Source: Mesostigma viride (lineage: Eukaryota > Streptophyta > Mesostigmatophyceae > Mesostigmatales > Mesostigmataceae). Taken from it: a stretch of 64,000 bases of DNA. Below, one piece after another: positions 10,382 through 20,684 of this stretch; position 1 is the first letter of the stretch, and the number at the start of each line of letters is the position of its first letter. A program made the position numbers and the translations under genes. The DNA is taken from positions 2,703,677 to 2,767,676 of the forward strand of contig RPFO01000296.1 in NCBI GenBank assembly GCA_009746045.1, written 5' to 3'. The notes under the pieces are model-generated. The model made no database searches. It was not told where the DNA came from and saw nothing but the letters and a program-made list of their open reading frames with translations.

Positions 10382-10917
10382 CGGTGGACCAAGATGGGTC
10401 CTCTGAGGACATTATCGACCACGAGCAGGAGGACGGCGAGTATGAAGCGCCCCAGGTCAATGCAATCGATGCGTCCAAGGCGCGATGCTTCCGGTGCGGC
10501 GAGGTCGGTCATCTCAAGAAGGACTGCACGCGACTACCACGGGATCGCGATCGTGGCGACGAGCAGACGTCACCCCGTTTCTCCGGGCCTGCCTTCGGTA
10601 AGCGCCCGGAACAAGCACGGCGCCCAGACCGGCCTCGCAACGCGGGCGAGCGCGCAGCCAAGTTGCAGGACGCCCGGCAGCGTCCCACGCAGCACCAGAC
10701 GCCCCGCGCTATGGGTCCTTCGTTCCAGCGGGTGAACCGCGAGTTGAATGAGTTGTTCTCACAGCAACAGGACTCGGGTAATGGCGCCTCGCGGGTTATG
10801 GATGGCAAGGCGGTCGCCGGCTATGGGCATGGCGACGAGGAGGATGAGGTAGAGGGGGAAGAGTGGACCAGGCGGTCAAACGAGGCGGTCTCCCGGCCCT
10901 CCGTTCCTCGTGCGTAG
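10382..10917 (+). CDS. gag: Chromovirus gag C-terminus with CCHC zinc knuckle
   Basis: This continues gag after the CACTA insertion. The acidic stretch DIIDHEQEDGEYE leads to the nucleocapsid knuckle CFRCGEVGHLKKDC (CX2CX4HX4C), which binds genomic RNA during packaging. A basic Arg/Gln-rich tail and an acidic end follow, with a stop at 10915-10917. The next ORF (protease) opens about 100 bp later in the same frame, so pol may be expressed by readthrough, by a separate start, or after repair of a mutation. Confidence 0.85.
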
Positions 10918-11022
10918 TGTCCCTGCCTACACGGATAGAGGTAGATGTAGGACAGGTAGATAGAGTAGCGCAAGTCAATAACGTCGGGCACTGAGATAGA
11001 CAGCTTAGATAAGGACACCCCG

Positions 11023-11814
11023 TTGGTAGCGAATACCAGCGCGGGCGCAGAATCAGTCGTTCCAGTAGATAGTCGCACCCCGCTTGTAGCGAATACAAGT
11101 GCGGATGCATCCTTGGGCGAGAACTCTGCCCCAAGCACGCAGCCGGCCACGGGTAGCGCAGCGAGCTCCGACCAGCCTACGCGCGCAACTCCGGCTGGTA
11201 CCCGCAACTTGCTCCTGTTTAGGGGAGGTCTGGCTGTACCGGGATCAGCATTAGACCCCTACCTCAAGGACAAGACCGTCATGGACGTGCAGTTCATGGT
11301 GGACACGGGTGCGTCTACGTCGTTCATCAACGAGGCATTGGCGCGTCGCGCAGGATACGACATCCGGCCACATGCGACAGTGGTGAATGTGACCTATTCA
11401 GATGGTCGCAAGAGCCCCTCGCCTGGTCGGGTTGATATCAAGGCTGTGATTCAAGGCATCCCTGTGGAGCTCACAGCCACGGTCGCACCGCTGGGAGCTG
11501 CCGACATCATCATCGGCATCGACTGGCTGGACGCGCAGGATGTGGACATTAGCATTCGGCGTCGCGTGGTGTGGTTCCCTGACGGTTCCTTTTGGAGCCC
11601 TGTCAGCGAATACCAAGTGCAGGGCCCCGACGTGCATAACATCACGCACGAGCGGGAAGTCACCCAGCCCCGCAACACCTCGCAGATCCTCATGAGCCTC
11701 AAGTCACTGGAGAGTAAGCTGCGTCGAGGCAAGGAGTACTACATGTACCGTCTTGACCTCTCCAACATAGAGGTTCGGCGTGGGGTTTACACCCGAGGAG
11801 ACGGAGCGTTATAA
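11023..11814 (+). CDS. Chromovirus aspartic protease and pol N-terminus
   Basis: The retropepsin motif VDTGAST (about 11299) sits in the context MDVQFMVDTGASTSFINEAL, with the second conserved patch AADIIIGIDWLDAQDV near 11500. It cleaves the Gag-Pol polyprotein. The frame breaks near 11775 (surplus G in CGTGGGG), and the reading continues in the next frame as GFTPEETERYNAVL. It is followed directly by the start of RT. Confidence 0.85.
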   Translation: MVANTSAGAESVVPVDSRTPLVANTSADASLGENSAPSTQPATGSAASSDQPTRATPAGTRNLLLFRGGLAVPGSALDPYLKDKTVMDVQFMVDTGASTSFINEALARRAGYDIRPHATVVNVTYSDGRKSPSPGRVDIKAVIQGIPVELTATVAPLGAADIIIGIDWLDAQDVDISIRRRVVWFPDGSFWSPVSEYQVQGPDVHNITHEREVTQPRNTSQILMSLKSLESKLRRGKEYYMYRLDLSNIEVRRGVYTRGDGAL

Positions 11815-11999
11815 CGCGGTTCTAGCGCAACGAGAGGAGCTCTTTGACGAAAGCAAGCAGGAGTTTCCTCCGCACCGCTCAGTGCTCCACCGCATCCAGG
11901 TGAAGGAGGGCTATGGTCCCACGTCCTCCCCCATGTACCGCATGGGTCCAGTTGAGCTGGTGGAGCTGAAGAAGATCTTGATGGCGCTCTTGGAGCGGG
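11775..11999 (+). CDS. Chromovirus RT, N-terminal fragment cut by the 41-kb element
   Basis: It encodes the spacer and first RT strand (…SVLHRIQVKEGYGPTSSPMY…ELVELKKILMALLERG). The coding sequence is interrupted in the codons for R-G by the TIR transposon at 12000. The match resumes at 52967 with LIEPSNSPFSAGVLLV, the usual Ty3/gypsy RT motif. The junction is clean once one CGGG is removed. Confidence 0.9.
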
Positions 12000-12064
12000 G
12001 GGTGGTCCCACGCGGAATGGGGTAGATTTTTGCAAGAAAAAAACGCTAATTTCAATCGTCCGAA
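12000..12064 (+). repeat. Left TIR of the 41-kb transposon
   Basis: Matches in inverse orientation the segment about 52886-52962. The outer 22 bases are identical. A roughly 12-base indel separates this from a second identical block around TTGCAAGAAAAAAACGCTA and CAATCGTCCGA. GCCGAAA-type subterminal repeats follow to about 12150. Confidence 0.85.
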
Positions 12065-12447
12065 AACCGGACATTGCGCCGAAATTCTTGCCGAAAATTT
12101 GGCAGCCGAGCGAATTTTTCGCCCGACGGACTTTGCGCCGAAATTTTTTGTCTGCCGTGCTTCGAACTCAACCGACTCCTGCTGTTGCGTGCACTTTGTC
12201 CGATGCCGGCAGGCCACGCACGAATTTTGCGACCGAAATATGACGACTAGACAAGTTTATCGACGACCTACATCGATCTATTGCCACTTTTGAAGTCCTT
12301 GGCTTGCTAGCAGCTTTTGATTATCAATGCCGGGAACAAAATTGCCGAAATTTTTTATTGAATCAGTACATATATGTGCACATGTCCGTAATTTTATCAT
12401 TCTCAATTTTGACATTGTCGGAGTATTTGACAACTTAGGCATTGCGC
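12065..12447. other. Subterminal noncoding region
   Basis: Rich in GCCGAAA/GCCCGACGGA-like short repeats near the TIR and AT-rich towards 12400. No gene is seen. A TIR-proximal transposase-binding region is plausible. Confidence 0.4.
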
Positions 12448-13050
12448 CTAGAAAAAGGTGCCCCATCCGTCGATGTCAAAATCGCCGAAGGAGTACACTC
12501 CCTGGTACTGGTCTCCCCTGTAGTTGGGAGGCTCGCCTGTATACATTTTGGTGTTCCACTTGGCCCCGCCGTTCTCCGCAGCAGCCAGGAACTCCTGCTG
12601 GGCCTCGGCCCTCAGGCGCATCATTGATACATTGGGAGAGCCCGGAATTTCCGTGCTCTCCACCACCACTCTCGCCTGATTGTCAGGCACGCATTGGTAA
12701 GCAGGGTTCAAATCTGAATCGGGTGGCACCAGATCGATCATGCCATTGCCGAACGCAATGACACCTGCACCCCACTGTGCAGAAGGTCCGAGCAACTCTA
12801 CATCAATTCTGATGTTTGCAGCGTGCTCATTTTTGTCGACCATCACATAGGTATGCTGAGAACCGAAAATATTGCTCTGCTCCATTTGTGACAGTGTTAA
12901 ATTTCGGCAAGCTTGGCTGCTTGCAATCGACAGGAAATTGGTGACCCCGACAGCCAGACGCGCAAGGGTTATAACTGCAGGTAGAACCCAAAATTTGTCG
13001 ATAAGGAGTAATGGAAGGGCACGACCACCAGTCACTAGTATTCGCTTCAC
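12448..13050 (-). CDS. Hypothetical protein next to the left TIR
   Basis: 200 aa if it starts at the ATG at 13050. I recognise no family. A hydrophobic stretch (about residues 12-45) could be a membrane segment, or an artefact if the true first exon begins at an acceptor near 12980 (ctgcag on this strand). The rest is a soluble-looking segment with FGSQHTYVMVDKNEHAANI, VVVESTEIPGSPNVSMMRL and a C-terminus rich in Gly, Tyr and Asp (GVYSFGDFDIDGWGTFF). It lies between the left TIR and the transposase, on the same strand as the transposase, and carries no frame break. It is therefore probably a native accessory gene of the transposon, but its expression is unproven. Confidence 0.5.
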   Translation of the reverse strand: MKRILVTGGRALPLLLIDKFWVLPAVITLARLAVGVTNFLSIASSQACRNLTLSQMEQSNIFGSQHTYVMVDKNEHAANIRIDVELLGPSAQWGAGVIAFGNGMIDLVPPDSDLNPAYQCVPDNQARVVVESTEIPGSPNVSMMRLRAEAQQEFLAAAENGGAKWNTKMYTGEPPNYRGDQYQGVYSFGDFDIDGWGTFF

Positions 13051-13205
13051 CGGACACCTTTTTCAGCTTCCGGATAAAATTCAGCAAGAGCAGCGGCGAT
13101 TAGATACTAAATATTGCGTTATTGGTTCGTACCGTACCCAGACAAAAATTGTACTAGTGACGCAATTGTACTAGGCGGAATGACAACTGCGCCCGGCAAA
13201 TAAGT

Positions 13206-13420
13206 ATTTATTGCTCCAACCCCACACCTAACTTGTTCCGGAGCTGTTCGAAGCGAAGAGCAATGGAAGGGATCGGACCCGAGCCAGATTTGAGTGCGGA
13301 ACATGATGGCTGGCCTACCTCACTCCGAACATTAAGGTGGACCCGGGTTCGAATCCTGTCAGTGCTATTCGCTTCGAACAGTTCCGGAACGATTTTTTTT
13401 GTGGGGGTGGAGCAATAAAT
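13206..13420. mobile_element. Short MITE with long inverted repeats
   Basis: The ends are ATTTATTGCTCC…GGAGCAATAAAT. Inverse similarity continues through GTTCCGGAGCTGTTCGAAGC over about 60 bases per arm. It is 215 bp with no ORF. A GGGTTCGAATCC string (B-box-like) lies in the loop. The target duplication is not clear. Confidence 0.75.
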
Positions 13421-13676
13421 TCTCGACATGCAGAAACAAATGTCGAATAGATTGTGCAAAAAAATATCGAAATCCTTATCATTATTTAAATATACAGCAT
13501 AAAATTATGTTGCAGTAAAAAATAACTGTTAATTGAAGGCCGCAAAAAATTATCAACTACCCTTAAACTTGACCACAGAAAGATCTCGAAAAATATATAC
13601 AATATATGCGGCCACCTTTTTACACCCTACTGAAGCCCCACTCTAAAGATATAATACGAGCCGAAACTAGGGCGTC
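13421..13676. other. Spacer between the MITE and the transposase gene
   Basis: AT-rich noncoding sequence downstream of the transposase stop. Nothing is recognised before the palindrome at about 13675-13697. Confidence 0.4.
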
Positions 13677-13707
13677 GTCTACCCGCAGCGAGACCCCAAT
13701 TTCTTGT

Positions 13708-14454
13708 TTAAGTCGGTGCCGGCCCCTCCGGGGCTTCATCCTTGATCACCAGCGCAGTAAGCCACTTGTCGAGCTCCTTGCTCATCCTGATGTCGGCACA
13801 CATTCCGTCGCTGCGCACGCGTGCTTCTAGCCGGAGAGCCGGAGCGACGCAGAGATAGCAATTCACAAGCTCGGGCTGGCGTGACGGTGGCCAATCCTCA
13901 ACGTTGAGCGTGAAATGCAGGGGGTCATGCTTATCCCGCTTCCAAATCCGAACGGGAAGAATGCCGTTCCCGGCGAGGAACAGCTCCTTCTCCCGTCCGT
14001 TCCGGCCCTCGACCCACCTCTCGAAGTTCTCGTCTAACACGATCGGCCCGGCTTCGCTTACAACCTCAGCCAACCAGAACGGGTGGATGGGATCGTGATC
14101 CGTGTCCTTGTCCGATGGAACTGCCACATAGTCGTGGAGTCTCATCTGCCGGCCCATCGCCTCCCGCTTGTCCTTCAGCTGCTCCCCCCGCGTCACCATG
14201 CGAACCGGAGGGTTGGGCTGGCTCGGTGGCAGCAAACGGACAGTTTTCATCGAGCTTCCTGCATCATTGAACTCGATGATAAACGACCACTCGCTTAGAC
14301 ATCCCTCAAACCGCCCAGCCAAACAGGGCGGACAGTAGCAGGAATAGCGCCTAATCATCAAAAGGCCAGGGTCGGACTTGTCCAGTCGCCACCAATGCGC
14401 CTTCTTGATGCCAGGCACCTCCTCAACCTCCGCGCGTCGGCCGGACTCGACGTC
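13708..14454 (-). CDS. DDE-type transposase, exon 4 (C-terminal Cys-rich domain)
   Basis: Acceptor gatgacag on the minus strand, phase 0, then DVESGRRAEVEEVPGIKKAH and so on to the stop at 13708. It holds a short Cys cluster (YSCYCPPCLAGRFEGCLSEW) after a HWWRLDKSD segment. Uncharacterised transposase-like proteins of many animals have a similar C..C…C…W tail after their catalytic core (recalled family resemblance, not a search result). No frame break. Confidence 0.75.
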   Translation of the reverse strand, partial: DVESGRRAEVEEVPGIKKAHWWRLDKSDPGLLMIRRYSCYCPPCLAGRFEGCLSEWSFIIEFNDAGSSMKTVRLLPPSQPNPPVRMVTRGEQLKDKREAMGRQMRLHDYVAVPSDKDTDHDPIHPFWLAEVVSEAGPIVLDENFERWVEGRNGREKELFLAGNGILPVRIWKRDKHDPLHFTLNVEDWPPSRQPELVNCYLCVAPALRLEARVRSDGMCADIRMSKELDKWLTALVIKDEAPEGPAPT

Positions 14455-14519
14455 CTGTCATCAAATAGTTAGGACAAAAAGAATACCGTTCAAATTAGCA
14501 AAATTGACCAAAAACCAAT

Positions 14520-14864
14520 AAAACAGGGTATAGCTGCAGAGAGACCCCTTAAAAAAAAAATTAACGACAAGACATCAAGTGATCAAAATTCGACACAGGG
14601 TATAGCTGCAGAGAGACCCCATTCGAATCATAATAACAACGTACGACAAGATATCAAGTGATCAAAATTCGACACAGGGTATAGCTGCAGAGAGACCCCA
14701 TTCGAATCATAATAACAACGTACGACAAGATATCAAGTGATCGAAATTCGACACAGGGTATAGCTGCAGAGAGACCCCTTCATACCGAAAGAACAAGCGA
14801 AATTTCATACCTAAAAGAAAAGCAACCCATGGACAGTATATAGGGTCTCTCTGCAGAGATACCT
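14520..14864. repeat. Tandem units of about 78 bp in transposase intron 3
   Basis: Four units share CGACACAGGGTATAGCTGCA and the downstream GAGACCCC; three of them also carry the acgacaagatatcaagtgatc block. Each unit ends on the element's palindrome, and a fifth palindrome follows at 14843. The array lies inside the intron 14455-14937. Confidence 0.9.
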
Positions 14865-14937
14865 TTATTGGGTTTGAATTTTTATAGAACAGCGGCAGTT
14901 GACGTCTTAAAACCTGAAATAACACAAAATTCCGTAC

Positions 14938-15714
14938 CGGGGGTAAAAGGAAGAAGTGGCGAGTGACGTTCTCGGCCCGCGCGCGGGCCGACTCCCTGCT
15001 CGATGTCTTGCCGCCCTGCCAGTTCTGGTTCAAGTAGGCGACTAGCTGGTGGGTCTCAAGTATGTGCTGGTTTTCGGGAATCCTCTGCATTTCCCTCAAG
15101 ACGCACTTGCACTTCGCTCCTTGACCATCCACCTCCCCCTTCCCATGCTGCTCCCCCATGTAGTGGAACTCAAAGGCCTGCAGGTCGGGATCCCCCATGA
15201 GCAGACCGTTAATCTGGTTAATCACGTACCTGGACTTAAACTGCACCGCGCAGTTGTCCGAGCACATGTACAGGTTTCGCACCTCTACCCCTACTTCTAC
15301 CCGCAGGGTTTCCAGAATCTTGCGAAGAGCGTATACGAGTGCGCGCTCGCCCCGCTTGATACTGGAATCCCCCAGGAAAAAGAAGACGCGCTTTTCCAGC
15401 TCGCCGTTGAGCCGATAACGCACGATCATGGGCATCAGGATGTGGCTGCGCTTGTGGAAGTACTGCGACTGCAGTTGGACGTAGCTGCTGTTCTCGTAGT
15501 TCTCGGCCCAGTCGCCGTGCACGAGCACGTCCCCCTCTCTCAGATTCTTCTCCCGATCCTTGATTGTATCCGCCTGCGACCAGGCCGTAAAGCAGTGCAC
15601 GGTGAACTTGTCCCACCTCTTAAGAATCTCGTCCCGCAGCTCAGCTGGGGTGGACCTCATTTGGACTTGCTCGGGCCGCTTCACCTTCTTCGCCGCCCTG
15701 CCATCGGTCTCGCC
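14938..15714 (-). CDS. DDE-type transposase, exon 3 (catalytic core)
   Basis: Splice sites are acceptor gaaacag at 15715-15717 and donor GTACGG at 14936-14937, both phase 0. The catalytic-looking motifs in order are VHGDWAENYE (first Asp), YMCSDNCAVQFKSRYV (second Asp) and YMGEQHGKGEVDGQGAKCK (third acidic residue). This SDxxAxQFK…HGKGxxDGxG pattern is shared by a group of DDE-type transposase-like proteins that I recall from invertebrate and fish genomes. I cannot give the superfamily name with confidence. The region is expected to form the RNase H-like strand-transfer domain. Confidence 0.8.
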
Positions 15715-15870
15715 CTGTTTCGCAAAGGTCCGCAGACAGTTTCGATTTGCAATAAAATCGCATTTCGATCAGATAACTGCAACTCACAAAGGGTCTCGCT
15801 GCAGCTATAGGTCACAAAAACAAAAAGTCAACGACATTTTAACGGAGAAATAAATTCGAAACCTACTCAC

Positions 15871-16729
15871 CCTCACCCCTCGGGTCACAGTCTGCTCCAC
15901 CATCTCGAACTTGAACCAATTCAGAATCTCCGTGGAATTCTTGTCCCGATCACACTGCACCCAGTTATTATGGATGCCGCATGATTCCTCAGGACAGAAC
16001 CCCTCCACACACGCCATCTTCAGTATGCGGTGAACCCTCTCCGTCCTCGGCACCCCATCTTCGTCCTCCACCAGCCTCTCAGAAATGTCGAGGTCTTCCA
16101 GGTCCCGTCCCCGCCATTCATCTTCCCCCTCCCCCTCTTCCATCCCCCCGCCCATTCCGCCCCCTTCACGCAGCCCGTTATCCCTGCCGTCAGTCTCGGC
16201 GGACACCGGGCAGTGAAAGTGCTTGATCCAGTCCGTCGAGTGAATGGCTTTCCACATTCCGCAAGTACCGTCCGGCTGTCTGTACTTGGAGCATCCCGCA
16301 CACTCCGCGCCACACTTGCAGTTCTTGCCGTGGTTCGCATTGCAGTGCTTGGTCCACGCCCCCATGGCCGACTGCATGGTGACGTGCTTCTCACACGCGC
16401 ACAGGTTCCTCTCCTTCCACTTGCCCTTGATGCAATCGGGCGCGTATTTGCAGAAGGTCGTGTAGCCCACGTGAATGCCCACGTCCTTATCATACTGGTC
16501 ACTCCTTTTGTTCCAGTACGCGTGCTTTTCGAGAAAGTGATTGTACATGTCCTCCTTGGAGGTCATGTAATAGCGCGCTCCCTCAACGGCGACGAGCACC
16601 CCGCGATTGCCATGACCCTCCCTGCTGTAAGTGCGCTTGACATCCTTCATCTGGGAGGAGGCGCGCGACTCATCATCGTGCATCCACGCGTCCACTATCG
16701 CGTCAATCACAAATTGCGGCAAAGGGCGC
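15871..16729 (-). CDS. DDE-type transposase, exon 2 (Cys/His-rich region)
   Basis: Continuous with exon 1 apart from the copia insertion after codons for KGR. It contains DDESRASSQMKDVKRTYSRE, a GIHVGYTTFCKYAPDCIKGK segment, and several Cys/His clusters (CACEKH, CNANHGKNCKCGAECAGCSKY, CGMW…W) that look like zinc-binding motifs. A Gly/Glu-rich acidic linker follows, then another Cys cluster (CVEGFCPEESCGIH). The donor is AGG|GTGAGT at 15870, phase 0. The intron to exon 3 carries one palindrome near its acceptor. Confidence 0.8.
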
Positions 16730-17312
16730 TGTTAAAATCGAGTTCGAATTTTATTAAATGATAATTTTACGGTAATCAGGTTACAAACTCAGAGCCAAGC
16801 CCCCAGCTTAATTTACCAGCGCAACCATAGCCATTGCCAGCATAGCAGCAACAACCGTTGGACCGCCGCAACACAATGCTGGCTTTTGGATCATCATCGT
16901 CTGTCAGGCGGCTAGGCTAGCCTGCGGCGCTAGGCACCGACGCAAGCCTGGGAACGCATCTCCGTTACACATCTCCGTTACAACACACCAGCCGAGTACC
17001 GACCAATCGACACACACCAGTATCTCGCCACTTGTCACGCCAGCCGGCAGTACCCAGAATCCTAGTCCGCACCTCAGTACCGGACCAGTGCCTCACAGCC
17101 AAAGTCTAGGGCGTAACTCACGAGGCATAACGCACACAGCGTAACTTAAATCGTTGTGGATCACACAAGCCAAAATTCAGCCGAACCTCAAAACGGCTAA
17201 GTCCCAATGCGCCGAATTAACCCGAACGCCTCGAACCACAAAATGGCTAAGTACCGGCACACAATCATTAATTATTTCCATGTGACTGCGAGCTGAAACC
17301 TATAATATAACA
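16730..17312 (-). repeat. Copia 3' LTR
   Basis: 583 bp, identical by eye to the copy at 22949-23531. It is the 3' LTR because the element reads on the minus strand. Confidence 0.95.
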
Positions 17313-17786
17313 CCAGCCGCTTTTTCCCGAGCAGTCACACATCCCACCAATCATTATCTCACTCAGCTCGAGAGTAACCGACAGACACCTCACCAGGAAG
17401 CACTAACACAGGACGCTATGTACTAGGGGAGTCCGCACCCCTCACTTGGCGCCCATTCACGCCCTGGTAGTACAACCAGCATCTGTCAGTAAGTCAAGTA
17501 AGCAAGCGAGAATACAAGACTGATCAAAAGACCACCCTCGGCTCCAACACCAACCACACCCTGAACCCACGGACTTTCACACATCACCAACCACAGTCCC
17601 CGCCTCCGATCAGGTCCTCAACCCAGGACCATCCCATCAGGTACATCCCCACCAAGATAGAGTTATCCAACCGTACTGGGTCATCCTGAGATGGGCTCGA
17701 TCCAGGGGTCATTCCCAGCCCACATGTAATGCGTCCCAACGCCTGCCAGCCTGAAATTCTCATGCCACATGGTCCATTGCCCAGAT
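17313..17786. other. Copia 3' noncoding region
   Basis: About 470 bp between the RNase H stop and the 3' LTR. It is C/A-rich on the plus strand. No gene is seen. The polypurine tract is expected beside position 17313 on the minus strand but is not clear. Confidence 0.5.
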
Positions 17787-18497
17787 CTACATCAAACCCT
17801 CCAGCAGTCCTTGCAGATCCCCGAGAGAGCCCCCCATGACCATCCGCAGGAGGCGATACTGGTCGCGCGCCCCAGCAAACAGCTTGGTCAGCGCATCAGC
17901 CGGGTTGAGCTTCCCAGGTAGATGAAGCACGCTCACTGCGTATGACAGTTCCTTGAGTAGTAGGAAATCCAGGTCGCGCGTCCTGGACAGGCTGTTGAGA
18001 ATGAAACTCACAAGCGGCTGACTGTCGGTATGCACAGTCGTGGTCAGTACCAAACGAGCATCCAGCCACTTGCCCATCCAGCGCAGAAATTGCTCTAGAT
18101 ACAGGGACGCCTTGATGCACTCACACACCCCGCGACACTCATTGGTATCCGATCCAACTGCCACCCTGCGGCACAACCTAGAGTACCACCCACAGAGCGA
18201 ACCATTGCCCTTGGGGTTGGAGAGCACAAACAAGCCGCCCATGCGAGCTCTCGTCTTGGTGAGCTCCCTGCCCTCGCCAGACGTGTCAGCAAAGCAATGC
18301 AACACAATCGGCTGAGAAAGAGACAAACCAGAAAGTACTACACCCTGGCTCTCAGCAACATACTGCTTGATCACAGACGGAGAAACGAGAGCCAACACCT
18401 CATCCACAGTCCTACTTAACACCAGCAGGTCAGGCCCACACACCGCTGCCATCCACCGAGCTTGCCACGCAATCTGCTCCACAAACCCTTGGCGCAC
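17787..18497 (-). CDS. Copia RNase H
   Basis: Motifs of the copia RNase H appear in order: LHCFADTSGEG (first acidic), TNECRGVCECIKASLYLEQF (the usual S..EAEY…A position), TVHTDSQPLVSFI, and the final HLPGKLNPADALTK. It removes the RNA strand during reverse transcription. Its frame differs from that of RT; the change lies near 18420-18495. Confidence 0.85.
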   Translation of the reverse strand: MRQGFVEQIAWQARWMAAVCGPDLLVLSRTVDEVLALVSPSVIKQYVAESQGVVLSGLSLSQPIVLHCFADTSGEGRELTKTRARMGGLFVLSNPKGNGSLCGWYSRLCRRVAVGSDTNECRGVCECIKASLYLEQFLRWMGKWLDARLVLTTTVHTDSQPLVSFILNSLSRTRDLDFLLLKELSYAVSVLHLPGKLNPADALTKLFAGARDQYRLLRMVMGGSLGDLQGLLEGLM

Positions 18498-19426
18498 AAC
18501 TCCTCCACATCGCGCATGAGCTCCTCCCTGTACTTGTCAGGAATACCCAAGTGCATCCGGTGCTTACCCGACACCACCCGCAGGGTTTGCACCACCCCGC
18601 AAAACACCCGTGGCGTCTGCGGCCCCAATTGCTGCAACTCACCCACTGGGAACCGCCGCCCAATGTCAGCATAGAATGCATGCAAGGCTGACCGCGAAGC
18701 AATGACACGCAAGTCATCCCCATGCAGTTGTACAAACATAGGACCAGACGGCATCCGCGCCACGAACAACGATGGGTCGTAGGGAGATACCTCAAACTCT
18801 GCGATCTCACCCAACGCACGCATGAGGGTTATCCTCCAAACAATCGACGCGCTCTGCAGACCCTCTATAGCCTTGCACAGACCCATGAACTCAGACGTGA
18901 CCACCTCCTTCCAGAACGGCGGCGTCTGCACCACTAGAGGCGGAGTACCCTCCCACACCTCTTGCGCCACTTCCTCGCTAGAGTTAGGGAATGCGCGCTT
19001 GACATCAATGGACGCACACGCGTAGTCCTTGCCTTCGTCCAGAAAGCTAAGAAAAATCATGCTAACCATCCTGAACGTGTCCCATGCCATCCCTGGGGTG
19101 TAGAGCTCCTCCTTGGCCAGCGGGCTAGTACCTGCAAACTCTTGTGATACCGGCCTCACGTAGCAGATCTCCACACCTGCCTTCACCTTGTGGGACAGCA
19201 CCATCTTCAGCGGAAGCACCCTAGCCCCCTTCGGCACCGTGTCAAGCGGTTCATACACCCCGTAGCCCTGCCACTCCTCAAGTGCCTTACGGAATGCACA
19301 CCACCAGCTCGAGAACCCACTAGGCGTTGACATCTGCAGTACAAGCTCAGGGAATGTGATCGGGGAATGTGCGGCTATGTCCCTCTCAGTGATTCCTAGG
19401 CTGTTGGGATGCAGTAATGCAGGCAT
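18440..19426 (-). CDS. Copia reverse transcriptase
   Basis: Copia-type RT, starting with WWCAFRKALEEWQGYGVYEPLD and RVLPLKMVLSHKVKAG (usually W..A…E…L..N.TW.LV and the K-V-K block). DYACASIDVKRAFPNS is the DVKTAFLNG block. The catalytic YVDD box is replaced by LHGDDLRVIA; it keeps both Asp residues but has Gly before them. Copies RNA to cDNA. It overlaps the preceding protease-like ORF by about 30 bp in another frame. Confidence 0.85.
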
Positions 19427-20673
19427 AACAGGTCAGCAGCTGGCGGGAGATCAGCGCCCCACGCTACACCCTCCGTACCCGACAGTGCTGCTAGCCTAGC
19501 CACTGTGCTGCAAATGCGACTGAGAGGCTCGACTGACTTGTAAGACTGTAGCTCTATCGACCCGTGACCTACTCGGGTTAGCAATGAGCTCTGAATCCGC
19601 ACATCAGGATGGTCCAGGAAAGGAAGTCCCAAAATGGCGGGTCCATCATACCCCTCGAGCACGCAAAACGGCGTCTCTCTCCCCAAGATCGTCAGCATTA
19701 CCTCACCCCGCACCGGCATCCTCACTAACCCGGAGAAGTCCTCCACATACCTCCACCTGGACGCAGTGCACGGCAGATGCCTGGCTACTCCCTCACCCAG
19801 CAAGCACACCACCGCGTCAGTGTCCACTTCCAATCGACAACTACCCAGCCCGTCCGAATACCAGTTGGCAAGCTTAGAGACCGCAGCCACCAGCTCACCT
19901 GGCTCACCTCTCTCCTCGACAGCCTCGCTGTCGTCCATGGGGCTGTCGCCCTCACTCGGCAATATAGGCCCCGCGTCGGCCAACCCGCCAACGCCACCAG
20001 CCTGCTGCCCCGCACCTGCGGTCAATGCCCCAGCATCGCCGGCCCGTGCAACCCCACCTTCGGCTGGCTCACCCGCCTCACCGGACCGTGGTACCATCCC
20101 ACCTTCGGCCACCCGCTCCTTGCCGGCCCGCGAGATGTTGCCCCCCAACTGCCGCTGCTCGCCCACCGTGGCAGCGCGTCGAGCTTCCTGCAGGCGCTCC
20201 ACTAGGCGGGCTAGTACCGCGGCGCGCTGCTTCTCCTGGTCGTCAACGGCTGGGGCAACCCCCGAACCGCCCGACCCCACGCTAGCGGGACCGCCCTTGG
20301 AAGGTGGCAACCCAGCTTCCGGCGAAAGGGAGCGAGTAGGTTGATCAGGCCCACCCCCCTCCCTCACCCCCCCTGCAGCCCCGGGATCCCCCGCCTCACC
20401 CCCAGCCTGCACACTGGGGTCCCTAACACCTTCCTCAGCGGGTGGGTCTGGCGGCCCCAGCCCGTCATAGTAGGGGCGCAGGTGTTTCCACGCTAGCAGC
20501 TTGTCGTAGCAACTGTCCTCTAGCGCTACCGAAGCAAGCATGTGATCAGGATCGATCTCCTTGACCACACCGGGACCTCTCCATAGGCCCCGTTTTCCAT
20601 GACTGCCCTCCGCGTAGGCCCAGACCCTGGCGTTCACGCACGGCACATAAACCTGTCCACGTCGCAGGTCCAC
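19427..20673 (-). CDS. Copia integrase C-terminus followed by a retropepsin-like domain
   Basis: The N-terminal part is the integrase tail (RVWAYAEGSHGKRGLWRGPG, copia GKR-like). A long Pro/Gly/Glu-rich linker follows, then a segment that reads as an aspartic protease: SCRLEVDTDAVVCLLGEGVA (VDTD where retropepsins have DTG), a middle flap-like stretch, and AILGLPFLDHPDVRI (ILG.pfL block). I find no protease before integrase. The frame break with the upstream ORF coincides with a 13-bp tandem duplication at 20655-20680. Confidence 0.65.
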
Positions 20674-20684
20674 GTCGCAGGTCC

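Noticed and set aside
15049-15810. Plus-strand open frames opposite the transposase
   Set aside because: They are antisense shadows of the conserved minus-strand exons 2 and 3.
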